Positions 16,741-26,900 are shown, counted from the first letter of the stretch. The stretch is 64,000 nucleotides of DNA from CAVZAB01 sp963773155 (GCA_963773155.1 CAVZAB010000006.1:1-64000); one strand, 5' to 3'. The notes: generated from the sequence alone by a model not told the origin. Numbers and translations are program-made.

Positions 16741-18227
16741 CCGGCCTCCGCGAGCAGCGACAATTGCTGGCGGGCGGGTTCGCCTTCAACGTCAGTGAGG
16801 TGGGTCGGATAATCGCCGGTAAAACAATGGTCGGTGAATTGCGGGCGCAAAGGATCGCGATTGTCATAGCCCATGGCCCGGTAGATTCCGTCCACCGAGA
16901 GAAACTCCAGGGAATCCGCTCCCATGAATTTTCGCATGCCTTCACGATCAAGCTGGGCTGCCAGCAAATTCTCGCGCTGCGGCGTGTCGATGCCATAATA
17001 ATCGGGATGGGTGATCGGCGGTGAGGAGATCCTGAAGTGCACCTCGCGCGCCCCGGCCTCGCGCATCATCTGCACGATTTTCACCGAAGTCGTGCCGCGC
17101 ACGACCGAATTGTCGATCAACACGATCCTTTTGCCGGCGACGACGGCCCGATTGGCGCTATGCTTGAGCCGGACGCCGAGCGCTCGGATCGACTGGGTCG
17201 GCTGAATGAAGGTCCGACCGACATAATGGTTGCGGATGATGCCGAGTTCGAAGGGGATGCCGGCGGCCTGGGCATAGCCGATCGCGGCCGGCACGCCGGA
17301 ATCGGGCACCGGAACCACCACATCGGCTTCGACCGGCGCTTCCTTTGCCAGTTCGGCTCCCATCTTCTTGCGCACTTCGTAAATTGAACGGCCGTGCACG
17401 ATCGAATCGGGGCGTGCGAAATAGATATATTCGAAAATGCACGGACGCATCGGTTGCGGCGGAAACGGCTTCAGGCTGTCAATGCCGGTCTCCGAGATGA
17501 CGACGATTTCGCCATTCTCGATGTCGCGCACGAAGCGTGCGCCGATTATATCGAGCGCGCAGGTCTCGGAGGCGAGGATGAAGCGACCGTCGAGTTCGCC
17601 GAGCACCAGTGGGCGGATGCCAAGCGGGTCGCGGGCGCCGATCAGCTTCTTGTTGGTCAGGCCGACCAGCGAATAGGCGCCTTCAAGCTGGCGCAGCGCC
17701 TCGATGAAACGATCGATGAAACGGCCGCGCCGGCTGCGGGCAACAAGATGCACGATCGCTTCCGTATCGGACGTCGACTGGCAGATCGCCCCCTCGCGGA
17801 TCAGATGGCGACGGAGCGTCAGGCCATTGGTCAAATTGCCATTATGGGCGACCGCAAAGCCGCCGCCGTCGAGTTCGGCAAACAAAGGCTGGACATTGCG
17901 CAGAATTGTCTCGCCGGTTGTCGAATAGCGGACATGGCCAATCGCCGCGTGCCCGGGCAGGCGTTCGATGGTGCTAGCGGTCGAAAAATGGTCGCCGACG
18001 AGTCCGAGCCGGCGTTCGGAGTGGAAGCGCTGGCCGTCGAAGGCAACAATACCGGCCGCCTCCTGGCCGCGGTGCTGCAGCGCGTGCAAGCCCAAGGCCG
18101 TAATCGCTGCGGCATCGGGATGCGAGAAAATCCCGAAGACGCCGCATTCCTCGCGAAGGCGGTCTGCCTCGGGATCGAACTGTGCTGCCCCGGACTCCTT
18201 CTCGTCGACAGGCAGAGTTGGGCCCAT
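16737..18227 (-). CDS. purF: Amidophosphoribosyltransferase
   Basis: 496 residues. It catalyses the first committed step of purine synthesis, PRPP plus glutamine to 5-phosphoribosylamine. A propeptide of about 27 residues precedes the nucleophile Cys28 (REECGVFG), the N-terminal glutaminase residue exposed after processing. The C-terminal phosphoribosyltransferase domain has the PRPP loop VLIDNSVVRGTTS. No clear Fe-S cysteine set was checked in detail. It lies 38 bases after cvpA and overlaps the SDR gene. Confidence 0.95.
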   Translation of the reverse strand: MGPTLPVDEKESGAAQFDPEADRLREECGVFGIFSHPDAAAITALGLHALQHRGQEAAGIVAFDGQRFHSERRLGLVGDHFSTASTIERLPGHAAIGHVRYSTTGETILRNVQPLFAELDGGGFAVAHNGNLTNGLTLRRHLIREGAICQSTSDTEAIVHLVARSRRGRFIDRFIEALRQLEGAYSLVGLTNKKLIGARDPLGIRPLVLGELDGRFILASETCALDIIGARFVRDIENGEIVVISETGIDSLKPFPPQPMRPCIFEYIYFARPDSIVHGRSIYEVRKKMGAELAKEAPVEADVVVPVPDSGVPAAIGYAQAAGIPFELGIIRNHYVGRTFIQPTQSIRALGVRLKHSANRAVVAGKRIVLIDNSVVRGTTSVKIVQMMREAGAREVHFRISSPPITHPDYYGIDTPQRENLLAAQLDREGMRKFMGADSLEFLSVDGIYRAMGYDNRDPLRPQFTDHCFTGDYPTHLTDVEGEPARQQLSLLAEAG

Positions 18228-18265
18228 TTCACATCCTCTCTGAGCCGCCTGGCATGCTCGCCCGG

Positions 18266-19003
18266 TCAGCGCAGCTTGCCGCCGGCGCCCGGATCGGCGA
18301 TCAGGGCATCAAGTTTCTGGCGCTCGACGTTGGTCTGGCTGGCCGCCTTCTGCGTCAGGCCGGTATGCGCCGCCGGCACCGGACTCGAAGGCGGCGGTGT
18401 GATTTCGGTCTTCTTCTGCGGTACGGCGGGGGCTGCCGGCCCGGTTTTGGTTTCGGGATCCGGCTCCGGCGGGGCCTCGTCGGTGCCGGCCTTGGGCTTC
18501 TTCAGCCGCTTGAGTATGGTGCTTTCGGGGTCGTCGGGCAGCATAGCCATGATCTGGTCGCCGGTCGCCTGAAGGATCGGCTTGGTCTTGGCCACTTTGA
18601 CCCATTCGGGCTGCGCCTTGTCCGGCACCAGCCAGGAAAAGAACAGAAAGGCGATCACGGCGAGCAGAAAACCGCGGACCGCGCCGAACAGAAAGCCGAG
18701 CGAACGGTCGAGGGCGCCGATCTTCGAATTGAGGATCACGTCGGATAATTTGACCGTGATGATCGACACCAGAATCAAGGTGACGATAAAGATCGCCAGC
18801 GCGGCAACCGCCAGCGCGACAGTGTCCTTCTGGATGTAGGGCTTGATATAAGGCAGGGCAATTGGGTGCAGATAATAGGCAGCAACCGCGGCAAGGGCCC
18901 AGGAGGCGATTGCGAGAACTTCACGGGTAAAGCCCCGCAACATCGACAGCAGCGCCGAAATGAGCACGACGCCAATCAAACCGAGATCAAAATAAGACGG
19001 CAT
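18266..19003 (-). CDS. cvpA: CvpA family membrane protein
   Basis: 245 residues. Four hydrophobic helices occupy about residues 1-130, with the family pattern DLGLIGVVLISALLSMLRGF at the start and IGALDRSLGFLFGAVRG in the middle. A long Pro/Glu/Ala-rich C-terminal tail (about 150-245) follows. CvpA homologues are inner-membrane proteins linked to colicin V production and envelope stress resistance. The placement between radA and purF matches other alphaproteobacteria. Confidence 0.88.
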   Translation of the reverse strand: MPSYFDLGLIGVVLISALLSMLRGFTREVLAIASWALAAVAAYYLHPIALPYIKPYIQKDTVALAVAALAIFIVTLILVSIITVKLSDVILNSKIGALDRSLGFLFGAVRGFLLAVIAFLFFSWLVPDKAQPEWVKVAKTKPILQATGDQIMAMLPDDPESTILKRLKKPKAGTDEAPPEPDPETKTGPAAPAVPQKKTEITPPPSSPVPAAHTGLTQKAASQTNVERQKLDALIADPGAGGKLR

Positions 19004-19087
19004 GCCTCAGCCTCATGGCGACCTTGGGAATCGGCGAGGCAATCAACCCCGCTGCCGCAGGCCTTATAACGAAGGATGTAGGGCGCG

Positions 19088-20479
19088 TCACCTCTTGCCG
19101 CCATCCCCACCGCTCGGCTTGCCGGCGGCAATTTGCGCGACCAGAGTACCAATCTGCGACAACGGCCGGACCTGGCGCGCGTAACTCTCGTCCAATTCAC
19201 CGGGCACCGGCGCCACCGCCGCCAAAAAGCCGAGCTTTGCCGCCTCCTTCAGGCGCAATGCCGTGTGGACAACCGGACGAATGGCGCCCGACAGGCCGAT
19301 CTCGCCAAAATAGACGGTGTCGGCCGGCAGCGCGACTCCGCTCAGCGACGAAACCAGCGCCGCCGCCGCCGCCAGATCGGCGGCCGGTTCGCTGACTTTA
19401 AGTCCGCCGGCGACATTGAGATAGACGTCGTATTGACCAAGTCGCAGGCCAGCATGCGCTTCGAGCACGGCAATGACCATGGCGAGCCGGTTGGAGTCCC
19501 AGCCGACCACCGCCCGCCGCGGTGTACCGAGTGCCGTTGCCGCGACCAAGGCCTGGATTTCGACGAGAATGGGCCGCGTGCCTTCCATGCCGGCAAAAAC
19601 TGCGGTGCCTGCCGTCGAGGCGTCGCGGCCGGACAGGAACAGGGCGGAAGGATTGCTCACTTCATTGAGGCCAAGCCCGGTCATCTCGAAAACCCCGATT
19701 TCGTCGGTCGGACCGAACCGGTTCTTGACCGCCCGCAGGATCCGAAAATGGTGGCCGCCGTCGCCTTCAAAGGAAATGACCGCGTCGACCATGTGCTCGA
19801 CCACCCTCGGTCCGGCGATCTGCCCATCCTTGGTGACATGGCCGACGAGAATAATGGTGGCGCCCTGTGTCTTGGCATAGCGGATCAGGGCTTGCGCCGA
19901 TGCCCGCACCTGGGTGACGGTGCCGGGCGCCGCCTCTGCCGCATGGGTCCACATGGTTTGGATCGAATCGATCACCACCAGGCTCGGCTTCGGCCCTTGC
20001 CGTAAGGTGGCGAGGATATCATCAACGCCGGTTTCGGCGGCAAGCTCGACGTTGGCTCCGGCAAGCCCGAGCCGTTCGGCCCGCAGCCTGACCTGAGCCA
20101 CCGCCTCCTCGCCCGAAATATAGACGACGCGATGGCCCTTCCGCGCGAGGCCAGCGCAGGCCTGGATCAAAAGGGTCGACTTGCCGATGCCGGGCTCCCC
20201 CCCAATCAGGACGACAGAACCGGGGACAAAACCGCCGCCGGTGACACGGTCGAGTTCGGCCGAGCCGCAGGCGATCCGCGAGGCTGGCCGGTCGCCGCCG
20301 GCTAGTCGCTCAAGGACTAGGATTCGGCCGCCTCTGGGCGCCGCATCCGCTCCGATCCCGGACGGCGCCGCCTCCTCGACGATCGTGTTCCAGCCGCCGC
20401 AGGAATCGCAGCGCCCCTGCCAGCGTTGCGCTAGGGCGCCGCAGGTCTGACAGACAAAACTGGCACGCGGCCTAGCCAT
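19088..20479 (-). CDS. radA: DNA repair protein RadA (Sms)
   Basis: 463 residues from ATG 20479. It has an N-terminal zinc finger (Cys10, 13, 24, 27), a RecA-like ATPase core with Walker A GGEPGIGKST, the RadA-specific KNRFG motif, and a C-terminal Lon-protease-like domain (GGLKVSEPAADLAAAAALVSS region). RadA promotes branch migration and processing of recombination intermediates. The start overlaps the end of alr by eight bases; a frame 12 codons longer lies within alr and is not preferred. Confidence 0.94.
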   Translation of the reverse strand: MARPRASFVCQTCGALAQRWQGRCDSCGGWNTIVEEAAPSGIGADAAPRGGRILVLERLAGGDRPASRIACGSAELDRVTGGGFVPGSVVLIGGEPGIGKSTLLIQACAGLARKGHRVVYISGEEAVAQVRLRAERLGLAGANVELAAETGVDDILATLRQGPKPSLVVIDSIQTMWTHAAEAAPGTVTQVRASAQALIRYAKTQGATIILVGHVTKDGQIAGPRVVEHMVDAVISFEGDGGHHFRILRAVKNRFGPTDEIGVFEMTGLGLNEVSNPSALFLSGRDASTAGTAVFAGMEGTRPILVEIQALVAATALGTPRRAVVGWDSNRLAMVIAVLEAHAGLRLGQYDVYLNVAGGLKVSEPAADLAAAAALVSSLSGVALPADTVYFGEIGLSGAIRPVVHTALRLKEAAKLGFLAAVAPVPGELDESYARQVRPLSQIGTLVAQIAAGKPSGGDGGKR

Positions 20480-21621
20480 CGGCAGGCCGGTAATGCCGGC
20501 GCGGACGCGGGCCAAAGCCAGTCATGATGGCGTAGCCGATCGTCTGCGCGCCGGCCGCCAATTCGTCGATGCCGATCACCTCATTGAGGAATGCGATGGT
20601 CGCGCCTGGCTGCACCGCGGCCGGGTCGGCGACACCGCTGACGTCGACCGCAGCAAAATCCATCGACACGCGGCCAACAATCGGACAGCGGATCCCGGCG
20701 ACCATCGCCACAGCCCCGGCCCGCGCGTCGCTGGCGCCGGCGAGGCGTGGAAGACCGTCGGCATAGCCGAGTGAGACGATCGCGAGCCGAGCCTGCTGGC
20801 GCGCAGTCCAGGTGCCGGAATAGCCGACCGTGGCGCCTGGCGCTACCGCGCGCAGCTGGATGATCCGCGCCGAGAGGCCAATCACTGGTCGCATCGGGTT
20901 GGCCCGGCCCGGGGTTGGGTTGCCGCCATAAAGGGCATAGCCCGGCCGGATCAAATCGTAATGCGGCCGGGCCGGCAGAAATACGCCGGAGGAATTGGCG
21001 AGGCTTGCGGGGATAGAGCCAAACTGCGCCCTGACCGATTTCGAACCGGCCGATCTGATCGGCATTGATTCGATTGTCGCTCTCTTCGGACGCAACGAAA
21101 TGGCTCATGACCAGGCGTATATCCGCCAGGCGGTGCCGCAGAGACGCCGCAATCGTCGGGGCCTCAGTGGCCGAAAGGCCCAGCCGGCTAAGGCCGGTGT
21201 CGAAGTGCAGGGCCGCTGTCAAGCCAGCCGCGCCCGGCGCGAGCCAAGTCGCAACGTCCTGGGGCGATGACAGAACCGGGCGCAGCCGAAACGCTCGATG
21301 GAAGCCGAGGTCGGCACCGTCGATACCATTGAGCACGTAGATCGCCGCGTCTTGCCCGGCGGCCTCGCATAACACCCGCAATGCCCGGCCCTCGTCAGCC
21401 TGGCTGACAAAGAAATTACGGCAGCCGGCTTGAAGCAGGGTGCGGGCGACCGGATCAACGCCGAGCCCATAGGCATTCGCCTTGACCACTGCCGCGCTGG
21501 CATGACCGGCGATGGTCGAAAGCCGGTGCCAATTGGTGGCGATGGCGGCCAGATCGACGCTAAGCACGGCCGGCGCCGTTTGCGGAGCGACTGGTCGATG
21601 GGCCATTGAATCCAAGGTCAC
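20472..21621 (-). pseudogene. alr: Alanine racemase, interrupted by a one-base insertion (probable sequence error)
   Basis: The PLP-dependent racemase makes D-alanine for peptidoglycan. The 5' part (from GTG 21621, overlapping the dnaB stop as GTGA; ATG 21606 is also possible) has the PLP lysine motif VVKANAYGLG with Lys47. The 3' part (stop at 20472) has SLANSSGVFL, IRPGYALYGG and GYSGTW with the second catalytic Tyr. The frame changes at the run TTT 21039-21041: removing one base gives a smooth join (RFE then SVRAQFGSIP) and a protein of 382 residues, the normal size. alr is usually essential, so an assembly indel is the likely cause. Confidence 0.9.
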
Positions 21622-23108
21622 AGCCGGCTCGGCAGCGCATCCTCGCGTGCCAGGTTGGAAAAGCGAGTCATTTCCGCCTCGAATTGCAATTCGACCATGC
21701 CGGTCGGCCCGTGCCGCTGTTTGCCGATGATAATTTCGGCCCGGCCATGCGCCCGCTCCATGTCGCTCATCCAGGTCACGTGTTCTTCGCTGCCTGGCCG
21801 TGGCTCGCGGTTCTTCAAATAATATTCCTCGCGATAGACGAAAAGCACGACGTCTGCATCCTGTTCGATCGATCCGGATTCGCGCAGGTCGGACAGCTGC
21901 GGGCGTTTATCGTCGCGGTTTTCGACCTGCCGCGACAATTGCGAGAGCGCCACTACCGGGACATTCAATTCCTTCGCCAGCGCCTTCAGCCCCGTGGTAA
22001 TTTCCGTCAATTCCTGAACCCGGTTGTCGGTGCGGGTCTTCGATCCGCTGAGCAGCTGCAAATAGTCGACAACCAGGACGTCGAGGCCGCGCTGGCGCTT
22101 GAGGCGGCGGGCCCTTGCGGTCAATTGGGCGATCGATAGGCCGCCGGTCTGGTCAATGTAGAAGGGGATCGTTTGCATCTGCCGGGCGGCGTCCGAAATC
22201 CGGTGGAATTCTGGGTCGGATAGGTCGCCGCGACGGATCTTGTAAGAGGCAACGCCGGACTGTTCGGCAATAATGCGGGTAGCCAATTGCTCAGCCGACA
22301 TTTCGAGTGAGAAGAAGCCGACGATGCCGCCGTTGATCGTCTCGTGCGAACCGTCGGCGCGCGGACGGAACTCGTAGGCCTTGGCGATATTGAAGGCAAT
22401 ATTGGTGGCTAGTGCCGTTTTGCCCATGCCTGGCCGTCCGGCGACGATGATGAGATCGGAGCGCTGCAGGCCGCCCATCATCCGGTCGAGATCATGCAGG
22501 GCGGTGGCGGTGCCGGACAGGCGGCCGTCGCGTTCATAGGCCTTGGCGGCCATGTCGATGGCGAGCGTGAGCGCATCGGCAAAGCGCTGGAAGCCGCCGT
22601 CGTAGCGGCCACCCTCGGCGACCTCGTAGAGTTTGCGCTCGGCAGCTTCGATCTGGGCCCGCGGCGTCTGTTCGACCGGTGCATCGAATGCAACATTGAC
22701 GATGTCTTCGCCGATTCGGATCAGTTCCCGCCGCACCGCAAGATCGCTGATAACTTGACCATAGTCAGCGGCATTGATGACGCTGGTCGCCTCGGCGGCA
22801 AGCCTGGCCAGATACTGGGCCGTGGTGAGCCCGCCGAGGTCCGCCTCGCCGACAAAGCTCTTCAAGGTCACCGGCGAGGCGAGCTTGCCGGCGCGGATCA
22901 ATGCGGCGGCGGTTTCGTATATTTTGGCGTGGATTGCCTCGTAGAAATGCTCCGGTTTCAGAAAGTCGGAAACTCGGTCGAAAGCGTCATTGTTGACCAG
23001 GATCGCGCCAAGCAGCGCCTGCTCAGCTTCGACATTGTGCGGGGTGATCCGGTAGGCCTGCTGTGTTGCCAGCTGTAGACGACCGGCCAATTGTTCGACG
23101 CTCGCCAT
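21618..23108 (-). CDS. dnaB: Replicative DNA helicase DnaB
   Basis: 496 residues from ATG 23108. The N-terminal domain has PHNVEAEQALLGAIL and a C-terminal RecA-like motor has Walker A GRPGMGKTAL, Walker B VLVVDYLQLL and the arginine-rich SDLRESGSIEQDADVV segment. It unwinds DNA at the replication fork. It heads the dnaB-alr-radA-cvpA-purF-SDR run. A frame 35 codons longer upstream has no homology. Confidence 0.96.
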   Translation of the reverse strand: MASVEQLAGRLQLATQQAYRITPHNVEAEQALLGAILVNNDAFDRVSDFLKPEHFYEAIHAKIYETAAALIRAGKLASPVTLKSFVGEADLGGLTTAQYLARLAAEATSVINAADYGQVISDLAVRRELIRIGEDIVNVAFDAPVEQTPRAQIEAAERKLYEVAEGGRYDGGFQRFADALTLAIDMAAKAYERDGRLSGTATALHDLDRMMGGLQRSDLIIVAGRPGMGKTALATNIAFNIAKAYEFRPRADGSHETINGGIVGFFSLEMSAEQLATRIIAEQSGVASYKIRRGDLSDPEFHRISDAARQMQTIPFYIDQTGGLSIAQLTARARRLKRQRGLDVLVVDYLQLLSGSKTRTDNRVQELTEITTGLKALAKELNVPVVALSQLSRQVENRDDKRPQLSDLRESGSIEQDADVVLFVYREEYYLKNREPRPGSEEHVTWMSDMERAHGRAEIIIGKQRHGPTGMVELQFEAEMTRFSNLAREDALPSRL

Positions 23109-23374
23109 GAATTCGGACCCCAAATTGCTGGCCGCGAGACGGCGCTCGGGGAGCCGGCGCCAACGGTGCCGCCCCTTGTGGCACGGTCTCGGGCCAAGAA
23201 AGAGGCCGTCCACTCACCGTGGCGGCTTAGTCACCATTGTCCACAGTGGAAAAGGGCCACGATCAAAAGGCTTGACGGGCGCCAACTCAACCCAACCATC
23301 GAGTCTACACGGTTTCGGCGCCACGGTTGCACCAATCGGTCATCCAGCGCAGATTGACGAGCCGGGAGGCAAGC

Positions 23375-24409
23375 ATGCAGACAAGGTTGTTCGGCGAGGT
23401 CGATGGGCAAGCCGTCCACGAGGTGACGCTCGCCACCAGCGCCGGCGCCCAGGCAAAAATCCTGTCCTGGGGCGCGGTGGTCCGTGATCTGATCGTGCCG
23501 GACCTATCGACCCGGCGGCGGGTTGTGCTTGGTTTCGACAGCTTGGACGATTACTTGGCCCATTCCCCCTATTTCGGGGCCATCGCCGGACGGTTCGCCA
23601 ATCGCATCGCGCACGGCCGGTTTCAGCTCGATGGCCGCGCTTATCGGCTGGCGATGAACGAGGCGGGACGCCATTCGCTGCACGGCGGCATCCGGGGCTT
23701 CGGCACCCGGCCATGGCAGCTCGAGGGGGCGGACGCCCAGGCGGTCAGGTTGAGGCTCGTCTCGCCGGACGGCGACGGCGGCTATCCCGGCCGGCTCGAT
23801 ACTCGCTGCACCTATCGCTTGCTCGAACCGGCCACATTGCGGCTCGAAATCCTCGCGACTTCCGACGCCCCGACGCTCGTCAACCTTGCCCATCATTCCT
23901 ATTTTAATTTGGCACTGGAGCCGCCGGCCGCGGCGCCGAGCGTTCTTGACCATCTCTTGTCGGTCAATGCGGAATTTTACACCCCGGTCGACAATGAGCT
24001 GATCCCAACCGGTGAAATCCGCAGCGTCGCCGGCACGCCCTACGATTTTCGCGCGGCGCGGCCGTTGCGCAATGCCGCCGATCTTGCCTACGACGTTAAT
24101 TTCGTTCTGGCCGGCTTCCCGGACCCAGTGAGCGGGCTTGCCTTGGCGGCGACGTTGCGGGCGCCTGCCGGCGGGTTGGGTCTGGCGGTCCATACCAGCG
24201 AACCGGGGTTGCAGGTCTATGACGGCGCCAAACTGGCAATCCCCTGCGCCGGTTTGGGCGGCGATCATTATGGCCGCAACGCCGGCCTCTGCCTCGAGCC
24301 GCAGCGCTTTCCCGACAGCCCCAATCGGCGGCATTTCACCGCCGCGCGGCTGGCGCCGGGCGAAACCTATCGGCAGACAACCGAATATCGCTTCGGACGG
24401 GACGGCTAG
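23375..24409 (+). CDS. galM: Aldose 1-epimerase (mutarotase)
   Basis: 344 residues from ATG 23375 with GGGAGG seven bases upstream. It interconverts alpha and beta anomers of aldoses. Family motifs include GRFANRIAHGRF, HSLHGG (catalytic His), VNLAHHSYFNL (second His) and the late Glu-containing GLCLEPQRFPD. It lies on the plus strand between rplI and dnaB, which are normally adjacent on the other strand in related bacteria, so it looks like a local insertion. Its end is two bases from the rplI stop, convergent. Confidence 0.92.
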   Translation: MQTRLFGEVDGQAVHEVTLATSAGAQAKILSWGAVVRDLIVPDLSTRRRVVLGFDSLDDYLAHSPYFGAIAGRFANRIAHGRFQLDGRAYRLAMNEAGRHSLHGGIRGFGTRPWQLEGADAQAVRLRLVSPDGDGGYPGRLDTRCTYRLLEPATLRLEILATSDAPTLVNLAHHSYFNLALEPPAAAPSVLDHLLSVNAEFYTPVDNELIPTGEIRSVAGTPYDFRAARPLRNAADLAYDVNFVLAGFPDPVSGLALAATLRAPAGGLGLAVHTSEPGLQVYDGAKLAIPCAGLGGDHYGRNAGLCLEPQRFPDSPNRRHFTAARLAPGETYRQTTEYRFGRDG

Positions 24410-24411
24410 CC

Positions 24412-24981
24412 TTAGCGGTCGCCGAGGCTGCCGCCAGCATCGGCCAGCGCCGCACCGACTTCGAGCCCGAGATCGTCGAGCGAGGTTTCCTGCTTTACGC
24501 TTAGTTGCTCGCCCTTTTCCTGACGCTCGGCCTCTTCCGGCGAGCGGGCGACATTAATGGTGATCTTGACCTCAATTTCCGGGTGCAGGACCAGCGGCAC
24601 CGTATGCAGGCCGATCGCCTTGATCGGGGTGGACAAAACGACCTGGTTGCGATTGAGGCTGACGCCGGCGGTGCTGGCTACCTCGGCGATGTCCCTGGTC
24701 GCTACCGAACCGTAAAGATGGCCCGTCTCACCGGCCTGACGAATGACGATGAAACTCTTGCCTTCGAGCTTCGCCGCGACCTCGGTCGCCTCGTTCTTGG
24801 CTTCCAGGTTGCGCGCCTCGAGTTGGACCCGTTGACCTTCAAATTTCTGGCGGTTCGCCTGGGTTGCGCGCAGAGCCTTGCCGCGCGGCAGGAGAAAATT
24901 GCGGGCAAAGCCGTCTTTGACGCGGACCACCTCTCCCATCTGACCGAGCTTGGCGACGCGTTCGAGCAATATGACTTCCAT
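24412..24981 (-). CDS. rplI: 50S ribosomal protein L9
   Basis: 189 residues from ATG 24981 (MEVILLERVAKLGQMGEVVRVKDGFARN region, the L9 signature around residues 13-40). L9 binds 23S rRNA with its N-domain and reaches out with its C-domain. A frame 44 codons longer has no homology. The C-terminal extension of about 35 residues (EEAERQEKGEQ onward) is longer than in many bacteria but common in alphaproteobacteria. Confidence 0.96.
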   Translation of the reverse strand: MEVILLERVAKLGQMGEVVRVKDGFARNFLLPRGKALRATQANRQKFEGQRVQLEARNLEAKNEATEVAAKLEGKSFIVIRQAGETGHLYGSVATRDIAEVASTAGVSLNRNQVVLSTPIKAIGLHTVPLVLHPEIEVKITINVARSPEEAERQEKGEQLSVKQETSLDDLGLEVGAALADAGGSLGDR

Positions 24982-25048
24982 GGGCTTCTCCTCTTCTACG
25001 ATTTGAAAGTTGGGTATGGTGTCTTGCGGATTGCTTTGATGAGGCGGC

Positions 25049-26002
25049 TCATTCGGCGCCCCGGGAAAGCAGCGGGCGGCGCATGAGAGTGTCGACAAGG
25101 CCGACCACGGCAAAAATCAAAAGCGCCGGCCCGGCGAGCAGGACAAGCAGGGCATAGGCGCCGAACAGGACCGGGCCGCGGGCGTCGAGTCCACGGGTAC
25201 GTCGGTGCAGGCAGGCAAGGCCAACCAGTGCAAACGCCATCGCCAGGGCGGCGGCGGCGACGGCCGCGAATAGAGCCAGAAATCCCTCACCCCAGATCAG
25301 CGTCAGCGCAATACCGAACAGGCCGGCAATCCAGGGCGCCAGCCTCAGTTCGTCGGAGAGGGCCGGAAACGGCCGCGGCAGACGTTTCAGGGCACGTACG
25401 ATCGTCGCCGCAAGCCACAGGTCGATCGCCAGAGCCAAGACATTCCAGGCGGCCGAACCGATTGGCATGGCTTCGACGAAATCGCGGGTTAGCGCCTCGA
25501 TCGCGGCCGGGTCAAGGGCTGAGGGTTCGGTCAGGCGGGTCAGCACGGGCGCCAGGACCTCAGTTGTTCTGTCGACCATTGCCTGGTAGCCAGCATAGGT
25601 GGTGCTGATGCTGAGCACCGCCGCGCAGACGACCGCCGTCACCGTCGCCGCGATCCAGGCGAGCAAGCGGGATAGCGGGTACCAGGTCAGACCCTTGCCG
25701 TCGGGGGCGGGGCGGCCGAGAAGCGCGAGATAGGCAAGCCACCAGGCCGGCAGGCCGATGCAGCCGAAAAAGACGGCTGCGGCCTTAGGATCGAGCACAA
25801 GGGCGACCAATAGGGTGCCAGTCACGGCAGCGCCGAGGCCGGCGCCATGGCCCCAGCCAAGGGCCGCGACCATGATCGGCAGCGGCGCACTGAAGAAAGC
25901 GAGCAGCATCAGGAAAAAATTGTCGCCGCTGGCCAAAAATACTCGAAACAGCAAAGCTGCTGCTGCGGCTGCCGCGAGACTTGTCCCGGTCGTTACCATC
26001 AT
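25049..26002 (-). CDS. DUF2232 integral membrane protein
   Basis: 317 residues with about eight hydrophobic segments, including Ala/Leu-rich helices at the N-terminus and a C-terminal IFAVVGLVDTLMRRPLLS. DUF2232 proteins sit between rpsR and rplI in alphaproteobacteria, exactly as here. They are thought to be membrane proteins of unknown role (distantly like the substrate-binding S components of transporters). Confidence 0.82.
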   Translation of the reverse strand: MMVTTGTSLAAAAAAALLFRVFLASGDNFFLMLLAFFSAPLPIMVAALGWGHGAGLGAAVTGTLLVALVLDPKAAAVFFGCIGLPAWWLAYLALLGRPAPDGKGLTWYPLSRLLAWIAATVTAVVCAAVLSISTTYAGYQAMVDRTTEVLAPVLTRLTEPSALDPAAIEALTRDFVEAMPIGSAAWNVLALAIDLWLAATIVRALKRLPRPFPALSDELRLAPWIAGLFGIALTLIWGEGFLALFAAVAAAALAMAFALVGLACLHRRTRGLDARGPVLFGAYALLVLLAGPALLIFAVVGLVDTLMRRPLLSRGAE

Positions 26003-26088
26003 GGTCAGCTGTCCCGCAAAACGCGGTTAGAGACAGATCCAGGCCTGCCCCAACCTGGCCGCCGGGTCGCCGACGGCCGAAATGTCGA

Positions 26089-26328
26089 CTACCGGATCAT
26101 GTACGGCAACAGGCCGAGAAAGCGCGCTCGCTTGATCGCTTGTGCCAGTTCACGCTGCTTGCTGGCGCTGACCGCGGTAATCCGCGACGGCACAATCTTG
26201 CCGCGCTCCGAAATATAGCGCGACAGCAAGCGGGTGTCCTTGTGGTCGATTTTCGGCGCGTTGGCGCCAGAGAAGGGGCAGCTCTTGCGGCGGCGAAAGA
26301 ATGGACGGCGCGTGGTACTCGTGCTCAC
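26089..26328 (-). CDS. rpsR: 30S ribosomal protein S18
   Basis: 79 residues. The basic N-terminus is followed by the S18 core (KDTRLLSRYISERGKIVPSRITAV and the RELAQAIKRARFLGLLP end). S18 binds S6 and 16S rRNA on the platform. The GTG start at 26328 overlaps the rpsF TGA (GTGA), consistent with paired synthesis of S6 and S18. Confidence 0.96.
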   Translation of the reverse strand: MSTSTTRRPFFRRRKSCPFSGANAPKIDHKDTRLLSRYISERGKIVPSRITAVSASKQRELAQAIKRARFLGLLPYMIR

Positions 26329-26768
26329 TGGGCAATCTCCTGGGCTTCGGCGCCAAAATCGTCACGGCTGCGGCGCGGGCCGCGTTCGGAGCGGTCGAAA
26401 CGGCCACCGCCACGCCGGTCGCCACGATCGTCGCGATCGGATTCGTCGCGCTTTCGCATCATCGCCGACGGGCCTTCCTCGAGCGCTTCGACCCTGACCG
26501 TCAGAATTCGTAGAATATCCTCGTTGAGGCGCATCTGCCGTTCCATTTCAGCCAAAGCCGCCGGCGGCGCGTCGATGTTGAGTAGGGAAAAATGGGCCTT
26601 GCGGTTCTTCTTGATCCGATAGGCGAGAGATTTCACACCCCAATATTCGACTTTGGCGACCGTGCCGCCGTGGCCGGCAATGACGCCCTTGTATTGTTCA
26701 GTCAGCGCTTCGACCTGCTGGGCGGTGACATCCTGGCGGGCCAGGAAAATATGCTCGTAGAGAGCCAT
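26325..26768 (-). CDS. rpsF: 30S ribosomal protein S6
   Basis: 147 residues. The S6 ferredoxin-like fold covers about residues 1-100 (MALYEHIFLARQDVTAQQVE; WGVKSLAYRIKKNRKAHF). A highly charged C-terminal tail rich in Arg, Asp and Gly follows (about residues 105-147). It is the first gene of the S6-S18-DUF2232-L9 operon and has a good promoter about 190 bases upstream. Confidence 0.96.
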   Translation of the reverse strand: MALYEHIFLARQDVTAQQVEALTEQYKGVIAGHGGTVAKVEYWGVKSLAYRIKKNRKAHFSLLNIDAPPAALAEMERQMRLNEDILRILTVRVEALEEGPSAMMRKRDESDRDDRGDRRGGGRFDRSERGPRRSRDDFGAEAQEIAQ

Positions 26769-26900
26769 GATTATGCCTTTCCTCTTCGAGCTGGGTTCGA
26801 CGCGGAGCCCTTCGAGCCTCGAAGAAAGGCTCGATCCGGATCATCGAAGGCGGAGACACGGGAAAACGGATGGCAGGTCAAGCGAGGCTTGGGCCACCCT

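Noticed and set aside
17394..18572. 392-codon plus-strand frame
   Set aside because: Antisense to purF, which has all family motifs. Shadow frame.
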